64,000 nucleotides of DNA from Pratylenchus scribneri. Taxonomy: Eukaryota > Nematoda > Chromadorea > Rhabditida > Pratylenchidae. Of the stretch, positions 49,301-61,923 are shown piece by piece. Below the pieces are notes generated by a model. It had not been told where the DNA came from and did no database searches. It saw nothing but the letters and a program-made list of their open reading frames with translations. Made by a program: the position numbers and the translations under genes. The DNA is taken from the NCBI GenBank assembly GCA_030063045.1, contig JAQSEB010000002.1, positions 62,001 to 126,000 on the forward strand, read 5' to 3'. Numbering within the stretch: the stretch's first letter is position 1; each line of letters opens with the position of its first letter.

Positions 49301-52300
49301 GAACGAATGATTTTGGTATTTTGCGATGAGGAAACGCGCGAAGGCCGCGCAATGTTCAAATTGTTGAGGAAATTGGCTGATGAAAATCAAGTGAATTTTT
49401 TTTGGGAATATCCAAAATCGATCCAAAAATGATCAATTTGAAGGAACATGCTGGCACACTGGAAATCATTCTCATCGATCCGGATGAATTCCCATTGATG
49501 GTGGATGTTTGGGAGGAAATGTTCGGCATCGACATTGAGGAGGGCCCACAAATGGGATTAGTTGATATTTCTGAAAAGGAGGGCATTTGGTTTGATATGA
49601 GCCAACTCAACTTGGATGACCCGAAAAAGCATCAGGATGCCAATTTGGAGGCACTTCAACTTTGGGTGGACCAAATCATGGCGGTCAGTTTTTATTTCCT
49701 ACTCAAGATTAACGGTAAATAATTCATATTTTCCATTATTTTCAGGGTGCAATTTCGCTGGATGGTTCGTTCCGTTTATTTTTACAATTTATAGCTTCGC
49801 TGCTCTCATTTTTCCCTATTAAAATAAACTAGACCCGGGGGCAAGCCCCGGGTCTAGTTATTTTTAACAGCCATCATGTAGTGTGGTGGTGATTATGTTT
49901 GTTCAGTATTTAAAAACCTTTTCCTAGAGTTGTACATTTTTTGTTGTTTAGGGGGGCTTCGCCCCCCTTTTGGAGGGTTTAGGGGCTCCGCCCCCTTTAG
50001 GCGCGAGCTAAGCGAGCGCGACTTATTCATGAAATAAATTAATAATATATATCAATGAAGGATGTAAATTCTGAATTTAATATTATTTTTTTTATAAAGT
50101 TGCATGGCAACAAAATTGTGCTTAGCAACTTTTTTGCGCAACTTTAAAAAAATCCCAAAAATTTGGATTTAAGATATTTTTACTTATATTATTCTATTAC
50201 ATCAAAATTTTTCTACAGAACTTTGCGGAATTTAATAAAAATTTTTAAGAAATATTTTCATTCTTTATAGATTAGATATAAAAATACACTTTTAATAATA
50301 TAAAACTTATACTTCATAATTATTTATTTTTTTTCGGTTTGTACTTTCTCGTTGGTCAGGGGGGTTAGGGGGAGGGGTCCGCTACGCTCGGCCTCGGCTC
50401 CCTCCGCTCGGTCGGCCCGCTCCGCGGGCCTCCCTCGCTCCGGGAGCCTCGGCCTCGCTTCGCTACCCCCTCCCCCTCCCCCCTGAAACCCCCCACACCC
50501 CCACCCACGAACAGCCGGCGCGCTTCGCGCGCCCCCATAGCTCGCTTCGCTCGCTCACTTTACCCAACATTATAATTTTGTTCATATTTATTAGTTTTTC
50601 CCACCTCTGAGTCATTTTTGGTGCTTCGCCCCTCATTTTAGTCATTTTTTGGTATTCGCGCGCTGCGCGCGCGCTTGCAGCGCGAGCTAAGCGAGCCCAA
50701 TCATCATCATTTTACTCAGTTTTTCATGGGCTTTCGAATGGTATATCACATGACATATAAAAATGTTCCATTCGAAAAATCTCGATTTTGGCACTTTGTG
50801 CCGAACTTTCGAGACCGGCACAACTCTGTGGCATGTTGTCCAAATTTCGAGATCGATAGCTCATTCGACGCGCCTTTCAAAACTGCACAATATATGTCGG
50901 GCGCACGTTAGCGCGCTGAAAGCGCACCGAGTTATGGTCGAAAAACCTCAAAAAATATGGGTTTTAAACCGTTTTTGAAAATTTCAAGGAGAGGTCGTAA
51001 CGGTGCCGTGAAAAATCTTTCTGTTTAAATTGTTGCGCACATGTCCAAGAATCTTTGGGCAAAATTTCAGCCCAATCGTATGGTTGCGCATTGAGATAAA
51101 ATTCGAGATGTGCCGCACCCCCCACAGAATTTACTGAAGGGTTTAAATTTCATTTCAGATGACGATGATGATGAACCACCGCCACCGCCTCCAGCAAAAT
51201 CAGCGCCGCCCAAAAAAGCGAAAAAGGAATTGTGATGGATTCAATTGTCTATTGATGATGCCACAGGGAAATTTCTCATATAAAAATGCTCATTTTCCCA
51301 ATTGTTGCCGGATAATATGGAGGGGATAATCCACTATATATTTTTGTCCAATTTCTCAAATGCTTTTCCGCTATATTCATTCATTCTTTCTTCTGCTGGA
51401 ATAAACCAATTTTAGGCCCTTCATAGATTTGCCGTTTAGTATTTAGTTTCGAATATTCACCATAAAATTATATTCATCTAATTTACCCTAACCTTTTATT
51501 AAGTCTATAAATTCTTTTTCTTTCCATATTATTTTTAAAAAATACCCTTCATCCATTAAAATATGCCTTTTTGTGTCAAATATTGTGCAAATATTTTTTT
51601 ATAAATTTAAAATATTTTAAACTCCCACTGGCCTGATTAATGCCGGATAGAATTGTCGATCCCAAATGGAATAGAGAGAATTGGTGACGTAAAGTCGGCG
51701 GCCATCCAAACTCAATTGCAACATTTGGGGTCCACCCTCCACTCGATGGCCCTTCACAAACAATGGGTCCGGTTGGGCCTGGCAATATATATTTTGGAAT
51801 ATAATTGAATTGAAGGGTTATTTTGGGACCTTAAGCTCCTTGTCCTCCAAAACTTTGACGCCACTTTCGCCGTGGATTGAGCCACCAACAAAACACTAAA
51901 CGAATTATGGCAAAAATCAATTTTAATTATTATTCTATGGCCAAAATGGCCGGCCCTTTTTTGGATTTTCCACCTGTCCAACCAGCTTCGGCTTTCCCGG
52001 TTCCTGAATGTCATATTGTCGAATGTCCCCATGTAGCCAACAGGAAATATAAAGGAATTTATCGTCCATCGAAATGAGAATATCCGTGATCAATGCAGGC
52101 ATCCATTCTAGGGCCCAGCCTTCCACTCGTTTTGCCGGAATTGTGGCCACCAATTCATGGCTCATTTGGCGCTTTCACAAAAATAGAATATGCCAAAAAA
52201 ATATTCCATACTCACTGGGCCTGGTTCATCTCGCCAAAAATGGAAAAGGGCCGATCCAAGTGCGGTGCCCACAAATGCATGCGATTTATTCGGCTGATGC

Positions 52301-53711
52301 ACAAAACGAACTTCCAATGGGATTTGGCCCTCGGGAATGGGCAATGGAATTGTTTGGAGCAAATTACGTTGATGCCAATCCCACACATGGATTGAATGGC
52401 CATAGTTGCCTTTGTGGAATTTAAATCAATTAGAGGAAAAATGCTTGTATTTGGTTTAAAAAAAATAGCCAAAATTGGCAAATACTTGGATTACGAAATT
52501 TGATCCGCTTTTCTCCTCTCAAATATTCCCTATTCTTATTTATACAAAAACCGTAAATACTCTTTTAATACCTCAAGGGAATTATTAGAGAGTGGGGGAA
52601 GTAAAAAGTATTTACGGTCTGTAACCATCAAAAATGTTCCTTTCCATTATTCACCTTCTCGAACATGGGCTGGATTGAAGCCCTGCTTGATTCGGGTCGG
52701 TGTGCCCCATTCCGTGCTCAACATCAGCCCACATTTTGGCTGATACCAAAAATCATAATTAAATGGTACCATTCGATTGTTGGCCGGCCATTTGCCAATT
52801 GGATCGAATGTTTTGCCATCGAGGAGCAAAAAATCACCTGAAAGAATTGGATTACAAAATTATGGTTGACATTTAAATTTTAGTGGAAATTCTGTGTGAA
52901 AAATTTGTATAAAATTCCAAAAATCTGCTTATTTGCTAATTTTTCGTCTACCTTTTGGTCCTCCATTGGAATCGCCCAAAGTACTAATCATAATTGTGCC
53001 ATCGGCCAAGCAGTGGGCCGTATGAGGGAAAGATAGGCCAAGGGCAACCAATTGCTCCGGTTCAATCGTCTTTAGGAAAAAATGATTGGAAAATTAGGCT
53101 CCCTTCCCCTAAAAGTTAAAATTGACGGTGGAATTTTTTGAAATTGGGAAAATATTGAAAGTTTGACAGAAAATGCAAAGGTTCATTTAATAATTGGGAC
53201 CCCTACTTTGTCTAGTTTTGGTTCCTTTGGATTTGTCACATTGATTGCATAAATTCTCGAAGTATTCAAACATGGGAGCATCAAATGGCTTCGGTCAATG
53301 CCCACTTTTCCATGGCAAGAGGAACATGCATTCCAGCCGGTATGGTGAACTTCATCGCCCACATTTGGCATTTCAATTGTGGCAATAATCTGTGAAATAT
53401 TTGCGATAAAAAGGATTATGCTATATCAAAATATGACATATCAATATCAAGTGAAACAAAAGTTATGGCAAATGACCACTTAAATCAGCCCTATTACCTT
53501 CCATTCAAACATTTCTCCAACTTTTCACCTTGCAATATTCGTCACTCTCTGGGTCAACATCGACCGTAGCCAAAATGTCCGGATGTGTGGAATCAACGCT
53601 GGGACATGTGACGAAAAGAATCCGTTCTCGGGGTCCATTTTTGTGGGCTGCCTCCGACGATTCATAGCCAGGCCCAATGCATGGATTTTCCGAGGGACAT
53701 TGTTTGGACAT
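46395..53711 (-). CDS. Methanethiol oxidase / selenium-binding protein 1
   Basis: SELENBP1-type enzymes oxidise methanethiol to H2S, H2O2 and formaldehyde in the cytosol. Exons from 53711 down: [20 protein letters not shown] (to about 53529); [19 protein letters not shown] with the conserved CSSC (about 53392-53210); [20 protein letters not shown] (about 53070-52955); [19 protein letters not shown] (about 52838-52655); [15 protein letters not shown] (about 52406-52220); [20 protein letters not shown] (about 52168-51975); a short [13 protein letters not shown] exon; and [20 protein letters not shown] to FYPALI (to 51633). The conserved C-terminus, [17 protein letters not shown], is found only at 46395-46566, about 5.07 kb away, with the calsequestrin gene in between. 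The join restores frame only if a GC donor (CAG|GCCAGT) is used. Confidence 0.88.
47557..51235 (+). CDS. Calsequestrin, sarcoplasmic-reticulum calcium-binding protein
   Basis: Calsequestrin stores Ca2+ in the muscle SR lumen. Signal peptide [20 protein letters not shown], then [114 protein letters not shown] and [18 protein letters not shown]. These follow the three thioredoxin-like folds of the family in order. The exon ending CFLQ (about 48170) is followed by GCAATT, a second candidate GC-AG intron. The last exons join as GAISLDDDDDDE, followed by [19 protein letters not shown]. The acidic tail is therefore very short, replaced by Pro/Lys, and ends in a KKEL sequence resembling an ER-retrieval signal. 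The final intron (49765-51158) is enlarged by GC-rich inserted sequence. The whole gene lies inside the last intron of the opposite-strand SELENBP1 gene. Confidence 0.9.
49826..51150. repeat. GC-rich palindromic insertion in the last calsequestrin intron
   Basis: It opens with a near-perfect palindrome (AACTAGACCCGGGG and its complement, 49826-49863). It then contains many short hairpins, such as GGGGGCTTCGCCCCCC, GGGGCTCCGCCCCC and GCGAGCTAAGCGAGC, around 49950-50010 and 50380-50700. The base composition differs sharply from the AT-rich flanks. The right part (50750-51120) reads TTTCGAGACCGGCACAACTC and similar, without a recognised protein. Likely a non-autonomous repeat; the ends are not precisely defined. 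Confidence 0.6.
52550..52618. repeat. 69-bp hairpin in a SELENBP1 intron
   Basis: ACCGTAAATACTCTTTT and its near-complement AAAAAGTATTTACGGT bound a 69-bp palindromic unit in the intron between the exons at 52655 and 52406. It may be a miniature element; no target duplication was confirmed. Confidence 0.55.
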
Positions 53712-54370
53712 TTTTTGGATTGATTTTAAGCTGACTATATGAATATATACCTATGAAAAAAATTTGATGCTCAAATTAGGGTAATAGGAAAAATTACTAC
53801 AATTAATATTTGGGTTTTTCCATTTTAATTAGGAAGGTGGGCAATGAGGTGAGGAGAGGCAGATTTATTAGAGGAAAAAGAACAGCTGCAAATTTTTATG
53901 AAAATTTCCCTAGTTTTCTTATTCCATATTTCAAAATTTTGGGCTTTTTCATTTTTAAATAATATATTGAACAAGTTCAAAATTTGAAGGAAAATAAAAA
54001 TTCTGTTGATTAAGGTTTCTCGTTTCCCCAACTCCATAATCTAATTAAGGGAGTGAATGCCCGCAAAATCACGAGTCAATATTTTAAATAAGGAAAATGT
54101 TATCGAATTTTGTCGTGCTTTATGATGGCCGCCTTGCAATTTCCATGGAATTAAATAGACTTATGATGATAAGATTTATTCTGGAAAATGGTAAATTACG
54201 TACATATTGATAAATGGAACTATTAGCCGAATAATATTGAAATTGTGCTTCAATCTTTTGGAATAACTTTAAACTATGACATAACTCAAAACCATTTTTG
54301 ATAACCGAAAATTGGATTAATGGAATTCCTAAATATTGTTGCTGAAAAATTATTGTGTAAATTAAAAAAT
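53712..54370. other. Upstream flank of the SELENBP1 gene
   Basis: AT-rich intergenic sequence, presumably containing the promoter of the minus-strand methanethiol-oxidase gene. No specific motif or additional gene was recognised. Confidence 0.45.
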
Positions 54371-55870
54371 AGGGGAATTGGTTTATTGATAATGAGAGGA
54401 TACGGTATTGGGGATAGGAAATCTGAACAACAACAAAATATTTAGAATCAGAACAACAACAAAACATATAAAATCAGAACAACAACAAAACATGAAAATC
54501 AGAACAACAACAAAACATATAAAATCAGAAGAACAACAAAACATGAAAATCAGAACAACAACAAAACATGAAAATCAGAACAACAACAAAACATTGAAAA
54601 TCAGAACAACAACAAAACATTAAAAATCAGAACAACAACAAAACATTGGAAATCAGAACAACAACAAAACATGAAAATCAGAACAACAACAAAACATTGG
54701 AAATCAGAACAACAACAAAACATGAAAATCAGAACAACAACAAAACATTGGAAATCAGAACAACAACAAAACATGAAAATCAGAACAACAACAAAACATT
54801 GGAAATCAGAACAACAACAAAACATTGGAAATCAGAACAACAACAAAACATGAAAATCAGAACAACAACAAAACATTGAAAATCAGAACAACAACAAAAC
54901 ATTGAAAATCAGAACAACAACAAAACATTGAAAATCAGAACAACAACAAAACATTGAAAATCAGAACAACAACAAAACATTGAAAATCAGAACAACAACA
55001 AAACATTGAAAATCAGAACAACAACAAAACATTGAAAATCAGAACAACAACAAAACATTGAAAATCAGAACAACAACAAAACATTGGAAATCAGAACAAC
55101 AACAAAACATTGGAAATCAGAACAACAACAAAACATGAAAATCAGAACAACAACAAAACATTGGAAATCAGAACAACAACAAAACATTGGAAATCAGAAC
55201 AACAAAACATTTTAAAATCAGAACAACAAAACATTTAAAAATTAGAACAACAACAAAACATTGAAAATCAGTACAACAACAAAACATTGAAAATCAGAAC
55301 AACAACAAAACATTGAAAATCAGAACAACAACAAAACATTGAAAATCAGAACAACAACAAAACATTGAAAATCAGAACAACAACAAAACATTGAAAATCA
55401 GAACAACAACAAAACATTGAAAATCAGAACAACAACAAAACATTGGAAATCAGAACAACAACAAAACATTCAAAATCAGAACAACAACAAAACATGAAAA
55501 TCAGAACAACAACAAAACATGAAAATCAGAACAACAACAAAACATGAAAATCAGAACAACAAAACATTTTAAAATCAGAACAACAAAACATTTAAAAATT
55601 AGAACAACAAAACATTTAAAAATTAGAACAACAAAACATTTAAAAATCAGAACAACAAAACATTTAAAAATCAGAACAACAAAACATTTAAAAATCAGAA
55701 CAACAAAACATTTAAAAATCAGAACAACAAAACATTTAAAAATCAGAACAACAAAACATTTAAAAATCAGAACAAAAATTAAACATTTTTTTTCGGAATG
55801 AAAATCAGAACAAAAATTAAACATTTTTCCGGAATACCGTACCTCTTCTCTCATTATCAAAGCAATTCCC
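54371..55870 (+). mobile_element. Minisatellite (24/26-bp units) bounded by inverted terminal sequences
   Basis: The array (about 54424-55820) consists of copies of AACAACAACAAAACATTG plus GAAAATCAG (26 bp). From about 55195 onward copies are mixed with 24-bp units having two AAC blocks and TTTAAAAATCAG, which dominate after about 55555. The flanks are inverted copies of each other: GGGGAATTGGTTTATTGATA and GAGGATACGGTATT on the left, with their near-complements (AATACCGTA, CTCATTATCAAAGCAATTCCC) on the right. This gives TIR-like ends of about 45 bp. No transposase is encoded. A second copy of the same end sequence enters at 63680 in the opposite orientation. Confidence 0.8.
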
Positions 55871-56044
55871 TTTTTGATTTTTATCTATTTTTTCATTGCA
55901 TTTGACACCATAATTTTTTTTATTTTTAATTGAATGCTAATTAGCATTAAAAGGAAAAAAAATAATAAATTTCATTTAAGTACATTTGAATATTCATTAT
56001 CCAATAAAGATGACTAATTGTAAAGTCCATCAGTTTTTTCAACA

Positions 56045-59000
56045 TCATTTTCTTGCTCCATTTTCGACTTCATCCTCACCTTCATTATTCTTTCCTGCTT
56101 TCAATGGTGTCATTTCTTCGCCAGAAGCATTTTCTTTCATCTCCTCTTTGACCGATTGTAGATGATTTTCTGTTGATTTGAATTGAGGCGGCGGCCTAAT
56201 CACGTCCATAAATCGAGGCACAGCATCGTCAAGGGCATTCAGCTCACGTCGAGTGAAAATGCGCTCCAAAAGGAACATACGGAGGAGAACGGTGATGATC
56301 AACTTTAGAAATAGGGGGAAACATTTAATAATTATTCAAAATTGAGGGAAAAGTATGGAAGAATGTACAAACCATCATAGGGAACATCATTGATAATGTG
56401 CTGGAGGAAAATTTCATGGCAAGAAGGGCGGCAATGCTGGCTAATTGGATACTGAAAACAAGCAAATTTACGGATGATATTTGTTAAGGTGAATAAAGCC
56501 TTTAATATATAAAAGGATTACGTCTTAGCCTACAAGGATTTAAGACCATTTTAATACTAGTATGCCCTCATTAAAAATACTAATACTACCCAAAAAATGA
56601 CAAAAATTTGCGTGAAAAACTGACCATGTGAATGTGTGGACTCTTTTAATTGGTACAACTCGTAACCAGCCATAATCAGGTTGATATTTGACTGGCATGA
56701 AGAGGAGGCCAACCCGTTGCACGAATTGTTGGCCCAAAAGGGAGATGACACCCATGTAGAAGAAAATGCCGGTCAACACGGGAACAGGCACAATTTTGAC
56801 CAATGGGGTCAAGAAAATTGAGCATCCAATGAGAATGTGGGCGAGAATGGCGGTCAAACGTTGTTCCCTTTTTTGTGGAAGAAATTTTTGTAAATCTTGG
56901 GAAATAATTCCCAAATTTTGCCATACTTTACACCCAGAAATTTCTGTGGCACTCCAGGCACAATGCATTCAGCATGTTGTTTTAATGACTAAAAAGGGTG
57001 AAGTCAGGAAATTTAACATAGAAATATGGTAAAAATAGTCAAAAGTGGGAATATTTTTGTGTAAATAATTGCTTCACCCACCTCAACATGCATTACGCTG
57101 AGTACGGTAGCCGCAACATAGAAGGGTAATCCAAAGAATGAGCAAACCAAAACGAGGATGGCCACCACCAACAAATCCAAATGATAGCCACCACCTTTCT
57201 TCAATTTTTTAAAAATTTATTTACAAAAATGAATTTGATTTATTATCTCCGGATTGTATTCAGTGTTCATTGTCGATTCCCACATTTCCCATTATAAATT
57301 TTGGGCCAAATTAAATGGCTTATTTAAAAAAAACACAAGTTAATCTTGGCTAAAATAGTTTCGAGAAATTGGAATGCAATAATTTTACCCGTAATTTGTT
57401 GTCCTTTCGATTGACGATTACAGCAGTGATTTGCTGATCCATGACGATCAAAATTGTGTAGAACAATGCTGGGATGGCGGCCACCTTAAAAAGTGACAAA
57501 GGAATGCATCTTTTTGAATTCAACATGGATTAACAAAATTTCCCTCTAAAAAATTGTAAAACGGACCAATGCAACTTTGTAATTGTCAATATTGGTATAG
57601 TCGACCAGCCATTCACGATCCATTGTTGGCTGGAAATATTTGCTGTAAAACAGGTGGATAAATGTGATGAACCCGAATGCTGGCCGGCATTTTCAGACTT
57701 GGCACTTCCAATCCAATCAAATAGGTGATCAAAGTCATTGAGAGAATGGCAATGAGGACACCAAAATCGGAGAGTAAATTACGAATCTATTTATTTGGAG
57801 GCAAATTAAAATAGGCCATAAATATTATTTAATATGAGGAAATTAGCCTAATAAATAATGTTATCAAGCATACTATTTTTTGATCAAAATTTTTATAAGG
57901 CAATTAACTTTTTTTAATAAAATGGTAAAAAATTTGAACAATAATTTGATTGGAAAGTACCCGGAAGGAAAAGTAGCGTGATCGATGGAACCGATTGAGG
58001 GAATAGGCAATCAAAAATGTGCCGCAAGTTAGCAAAATTGAGAACCTGGAAAATAAATTAAATTGAGGCCAAATTGACCATTCATTTCGATGCTAATCAA
58101 ATGTCCTTAAATAATTAATAATTATTACATGTAAACGTCTGGTTTGAAATAGCATTGAAGGCCTTGGGGCTCGCCGCCTGCAATTTTTAATAAAATGAAC
58201 CAATTTTGTGTGTGAATGGAATTCACCCAATTCCAGGCAACGGCTGACACCAACACTCAGATTCTTGAAGATCGTTGAATTCCACTAAAATTGGACAATT
58301 CAAAACATTTTCTAAATCAATCACAATTTTGACAATGTCCCCAAATATTATTTCACAAAATTATATTTAAAAACATAACTCCTCTGTTTGAATGATGCAA
58401 TGGCACGCGGAATGGAGCACCTCTTGTGGGTGTCGAGTGATTGGTGCCTCATAGCTAATTTCGAACAACTTTTCGAATGCTTGAATGATGAAAACAATGG
58501 AAATTAGTGTGGCAAATGCCTCCTCCGTGAATCGGGTGATCAAAGCGACCAACACGGATGCATCGGTGGCCACGAGGAGAAGCAGGAAAAGTGCCTGAGG
58601 GAATAATCAATGGAAATTGGCAATTTTGGCAATTCCCCCAAATAAAACCGACCATCCAAACGCCAACATAAAATCGAAATGGAAGAAATTCCCAATGATT
58701 TGTGGTGCAAAAGTCGAATAGAATTTTCTCAAAAATCAGGGTTGGCCCCGTTGCGGACAAAATATTCAGAGGTTGACCAGAAAAAAGGCCAAATGTGATG
58801 CCGGAAATGGCCCCACAAATTATATTCTCAATGGAAGCAATTTGATGGTGAAGGGAACGTTCCATGACGGCGCCAAAAGTGATTACGTTGGATAGATTGG
58901 CAAAAAAGAGGAGCAAAGTACAAGCAAGGGATTGGGAGAGACGGCCACGGAAAAAGTCGCCAAAATCGGAGGGCAACCAAGGCAATTTTCGGCTATTTTT

Positions 59001-61923
59001 TAAAAATTAATTTATTTTAAATTTTTTAATCAACCCTTTTCCCTTTAATTTTTTCCCAATTAATGTAAAAATATGCCCTAAAATTCACCGAATATCCTGG
59101 ACCAATCCGCCAAATATTTTCCCCGTCCTATATGGTTGTTGGCCATTGAGGCGGAATTGTTGCTGTTTTGCGTGAATTCCTTTGGCAGATCCAAACATCA
59201 ATTGGTCATCATTTTGTTGGAATGGAGAGAAGGCAGGCGGCAGTCCATCATCCCCAATTGAGGAGCCATAATTTGCATATAACATTCCAACATGGCGAAT
59301 TGCCTTCAAATCAAGTAAATCAGATTATTGGATATATTTAACGGATTTAAAAATAATATTTTAATTTTAACCCAAAAATGAATAATTCACCTCGCCTCCT
59401 TCCTCCTCGGGCGTCCATCTGGCCTCGGTGGAGCATTTGCCCGGTGGAATTGCCACAATTTGTGAGAGGAATTCGTCGATGGCATCCGCCAATGTGTGGC
59501 GTTCCTCCGTGTGCAATGCTACTTTTTGGAATACCTTTTTAGGGGTAAAATGGGCTAAAAATGAATGCATATATAATTTGAATCGTTCACAATTCATTTG
59601 TTGTTTTCTATCTTGAGAGATTGTAACTGTAGCCAAAAATGAATTCAAAAAGCGGATAGAAAATTTTGAAGCCAGAATATGGGTTCTAATCACAAAGACT
59701 TATTAATTATTTCAATAAATTTAGTTATAGTTTTAATGGTCACCTCATCCGAAAGCAATGCACCCATTGCCCGGCCAATTCCGACAGTTTCGCCCGGGAA
59801 ATTGTCCATGGAATTGAGTAGAATGAAAAGGAAACGCACTGGGATTGGGAGGTCGGGTACTTCAGGGTAGAAAATCTTTGGAACAATAAATAATAGTAAT
59901 TGGTTATTCTACGAATACCGTTGGATATGCGAGTCGAACGAAGGCACTCAATGGCCTGTCCAATGCACTGACATTGGCAATCTAAAGAGGAGGAAAAATG
60001 TTGGCAAAAATGGAATATTCCCGACCAGAATTGCGGCTGATTCCGTATTTGGTGGCAATTTTTTCAGCATTCTTTGGTCTGCCTAAATTCAAAATATATT
60101 ATTGACATCCTTGAATCCATTCATTCTAATATTTAACTGATTTTGTGTGAATTTATTCAATATAAACCCAGAGCCTAACATTTTCAAAATGCGTTCCATC
60201 CTCGGAGCTGGAATCACTGCTGTAGGATTCGGAAGAGAAAGGTGGACCAGAATGCATGGAATGGGAATCGGTGAAGCTGTTCCGACGAAGATTACCTCCA
60301 AAATATGAATTCAACAATGAATTTTGATGGATTATTTATTTACCATTGTTCCCTTCGGCCATTTTACGCAATTTTCCACCAATTAAGTGCAACTTTTGGG
60401 CAAACAATATTTCCTTCACCAAATTCTGGAGGCCATCCTCCTCGTTGATTTGGCCCTGTTCACTCCATTCCTCAACTAAAATGTCGCAAAGGCGAACGAA
60501 TGTTGAGGCTCCACAATCCAACATTACGAGTCCACGTCGTAGGCAATTTTTGACCTGCAGAAGTGCGGCAACATTCAAAAGGGTGACATAGGGCTTGGAG
60601 AATCGGGTGCCACCGCCCTCAATGCTTTGCTCAAATTTGATCCATCTTTGGAGGGAATATATATGATTATGGAAGGGCAATTTAGGTGGGGGTTAAATTA
60701 AATTAAGATGTGTCCTTATTAGTTTTATTGTTATATATTTCTATTAGAAGCTCCCATTTAAAGTTCTCCGAAATTTATTAAGCCCTCTCTCTATTTGAAG
60801 CTAACTAACTCTCTATTATAAGTAAGAAGTCCCCCTTTCCCACTGAAAAATTTACTTTAAAAATAATTAAATTTTAGGTGAAATTAAGCTAAAATAAGCA
60901 TCTTTTGCCTCAAAAAATAAAAAAAGCTCTCACATCGGATGGTCTATGAAATTCATAAGCTCGTGGGATTTCTAAGAAAGAATTTACGGTATCAAATATG
61001 ATGGAGAATGAAGTCGGAAAAATGGATTTATATTCTAAATTTTATAAAATTTGACATTTAACGAATGGATTTTTGATAGCTTTTTAATGCCCTTTCTAAT
61101 CAATTTGCCTGTTTGTTTGTTGCCAAAAAAGCTGGTGTTGGACCGGAACAATGCCCTCCTGACGTTCGGCTGCTTGTTCCGCCAATTCAGTGTTCAAATA
61201 GAGCATTTCGGCAAACAATGTTTGACGGGGTGCTCCAGAAGGGTCTAACGTTGAAGTATCAGAAATGCCAACACTCTCCAACAATCGACGAACATTCGCA
61301 ATTGGACCTAGTGAAGGCGGAGGAAATTACAATGAAATTTTCAATGGAACATTAATTAAAGTGTTCAAAAAACATAATGATTTCATTGAATTTAGAGCAT
61401 GAAATTTCCTTAAAGCTTCTATCATTTTATCCGTCCAATTTATACAAACGAATTACCCTAAATCACACTATCAGAATCCCACCATAGAGAGGCTCTGGAA
61501 ATTATAAACCCATGGGCATCTAATAAAGGATTTTCGGTATAAAATTTTATGATAAAACAAAAAAGGCGATGGCGACTGACTGTCAGGATGGCCACTCAAA
61601 TGCACACTTTGGGGCATATGAAGGGCGTCGGCCAACAAATTGTCTGCAAAAATTGTGTTATTGAGTCATTAATATTCCCGATTTCCACAAAAATTAAAAT
61701 AAACTAATTATTAATAAAATTAATTGTTTTCCTTTCGATTTTGTCCCAAAATGCCAGATTCTTTCCCCTTCATTCCCCCTATTTTACTTTCGTCAGGCTG
61801 TTGCTGGCTGGTTTGGCTAACCCTTCCAGGGAAATGCATTAAGCTGGCTTTACGCCTCTGTTTTAGGGCATTGCCACTCTCCAAACATTCGGGACCATTC
61901 TTCAACCGATTCACTTGCGGCAT
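56045..61923 (-). CDS. SLC4-family bicarbonate transporter / anion exchanger
   Basis: SLC4 proteins exchange or cotransport HCO3- across the plasma membrane. Cytoplasmic-domain exons: [20 protein letters not shown] (about 61310-61100), [20 protein letters not shown] and [20 protein letters not shown] (about 60655-60345), a Ser-rich exon (about 60300-60175), [14 protein letters not shown], then [16 protein letters not shown] and [12 protein letters not shown] (about 59880-59740), and [20 protein letters not shown]. Membrane-domain exons: [60 protein letters not shown] (58985-58650), [90 protein letters not shown] and [20 protein letters not shown]. The C-terminus ends ENGARK at 56045. The order matches the family end to end. 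The start at 61923 is the best available; whether transport is Na+-dependent cannot be told from the motifs seen. Confidence 0.9.

Noticed and set aside
54408..55860. Open frames across the AAC-rich array
   Set aside because: These are low-complexity repeat translations on both strands, without gene structure.
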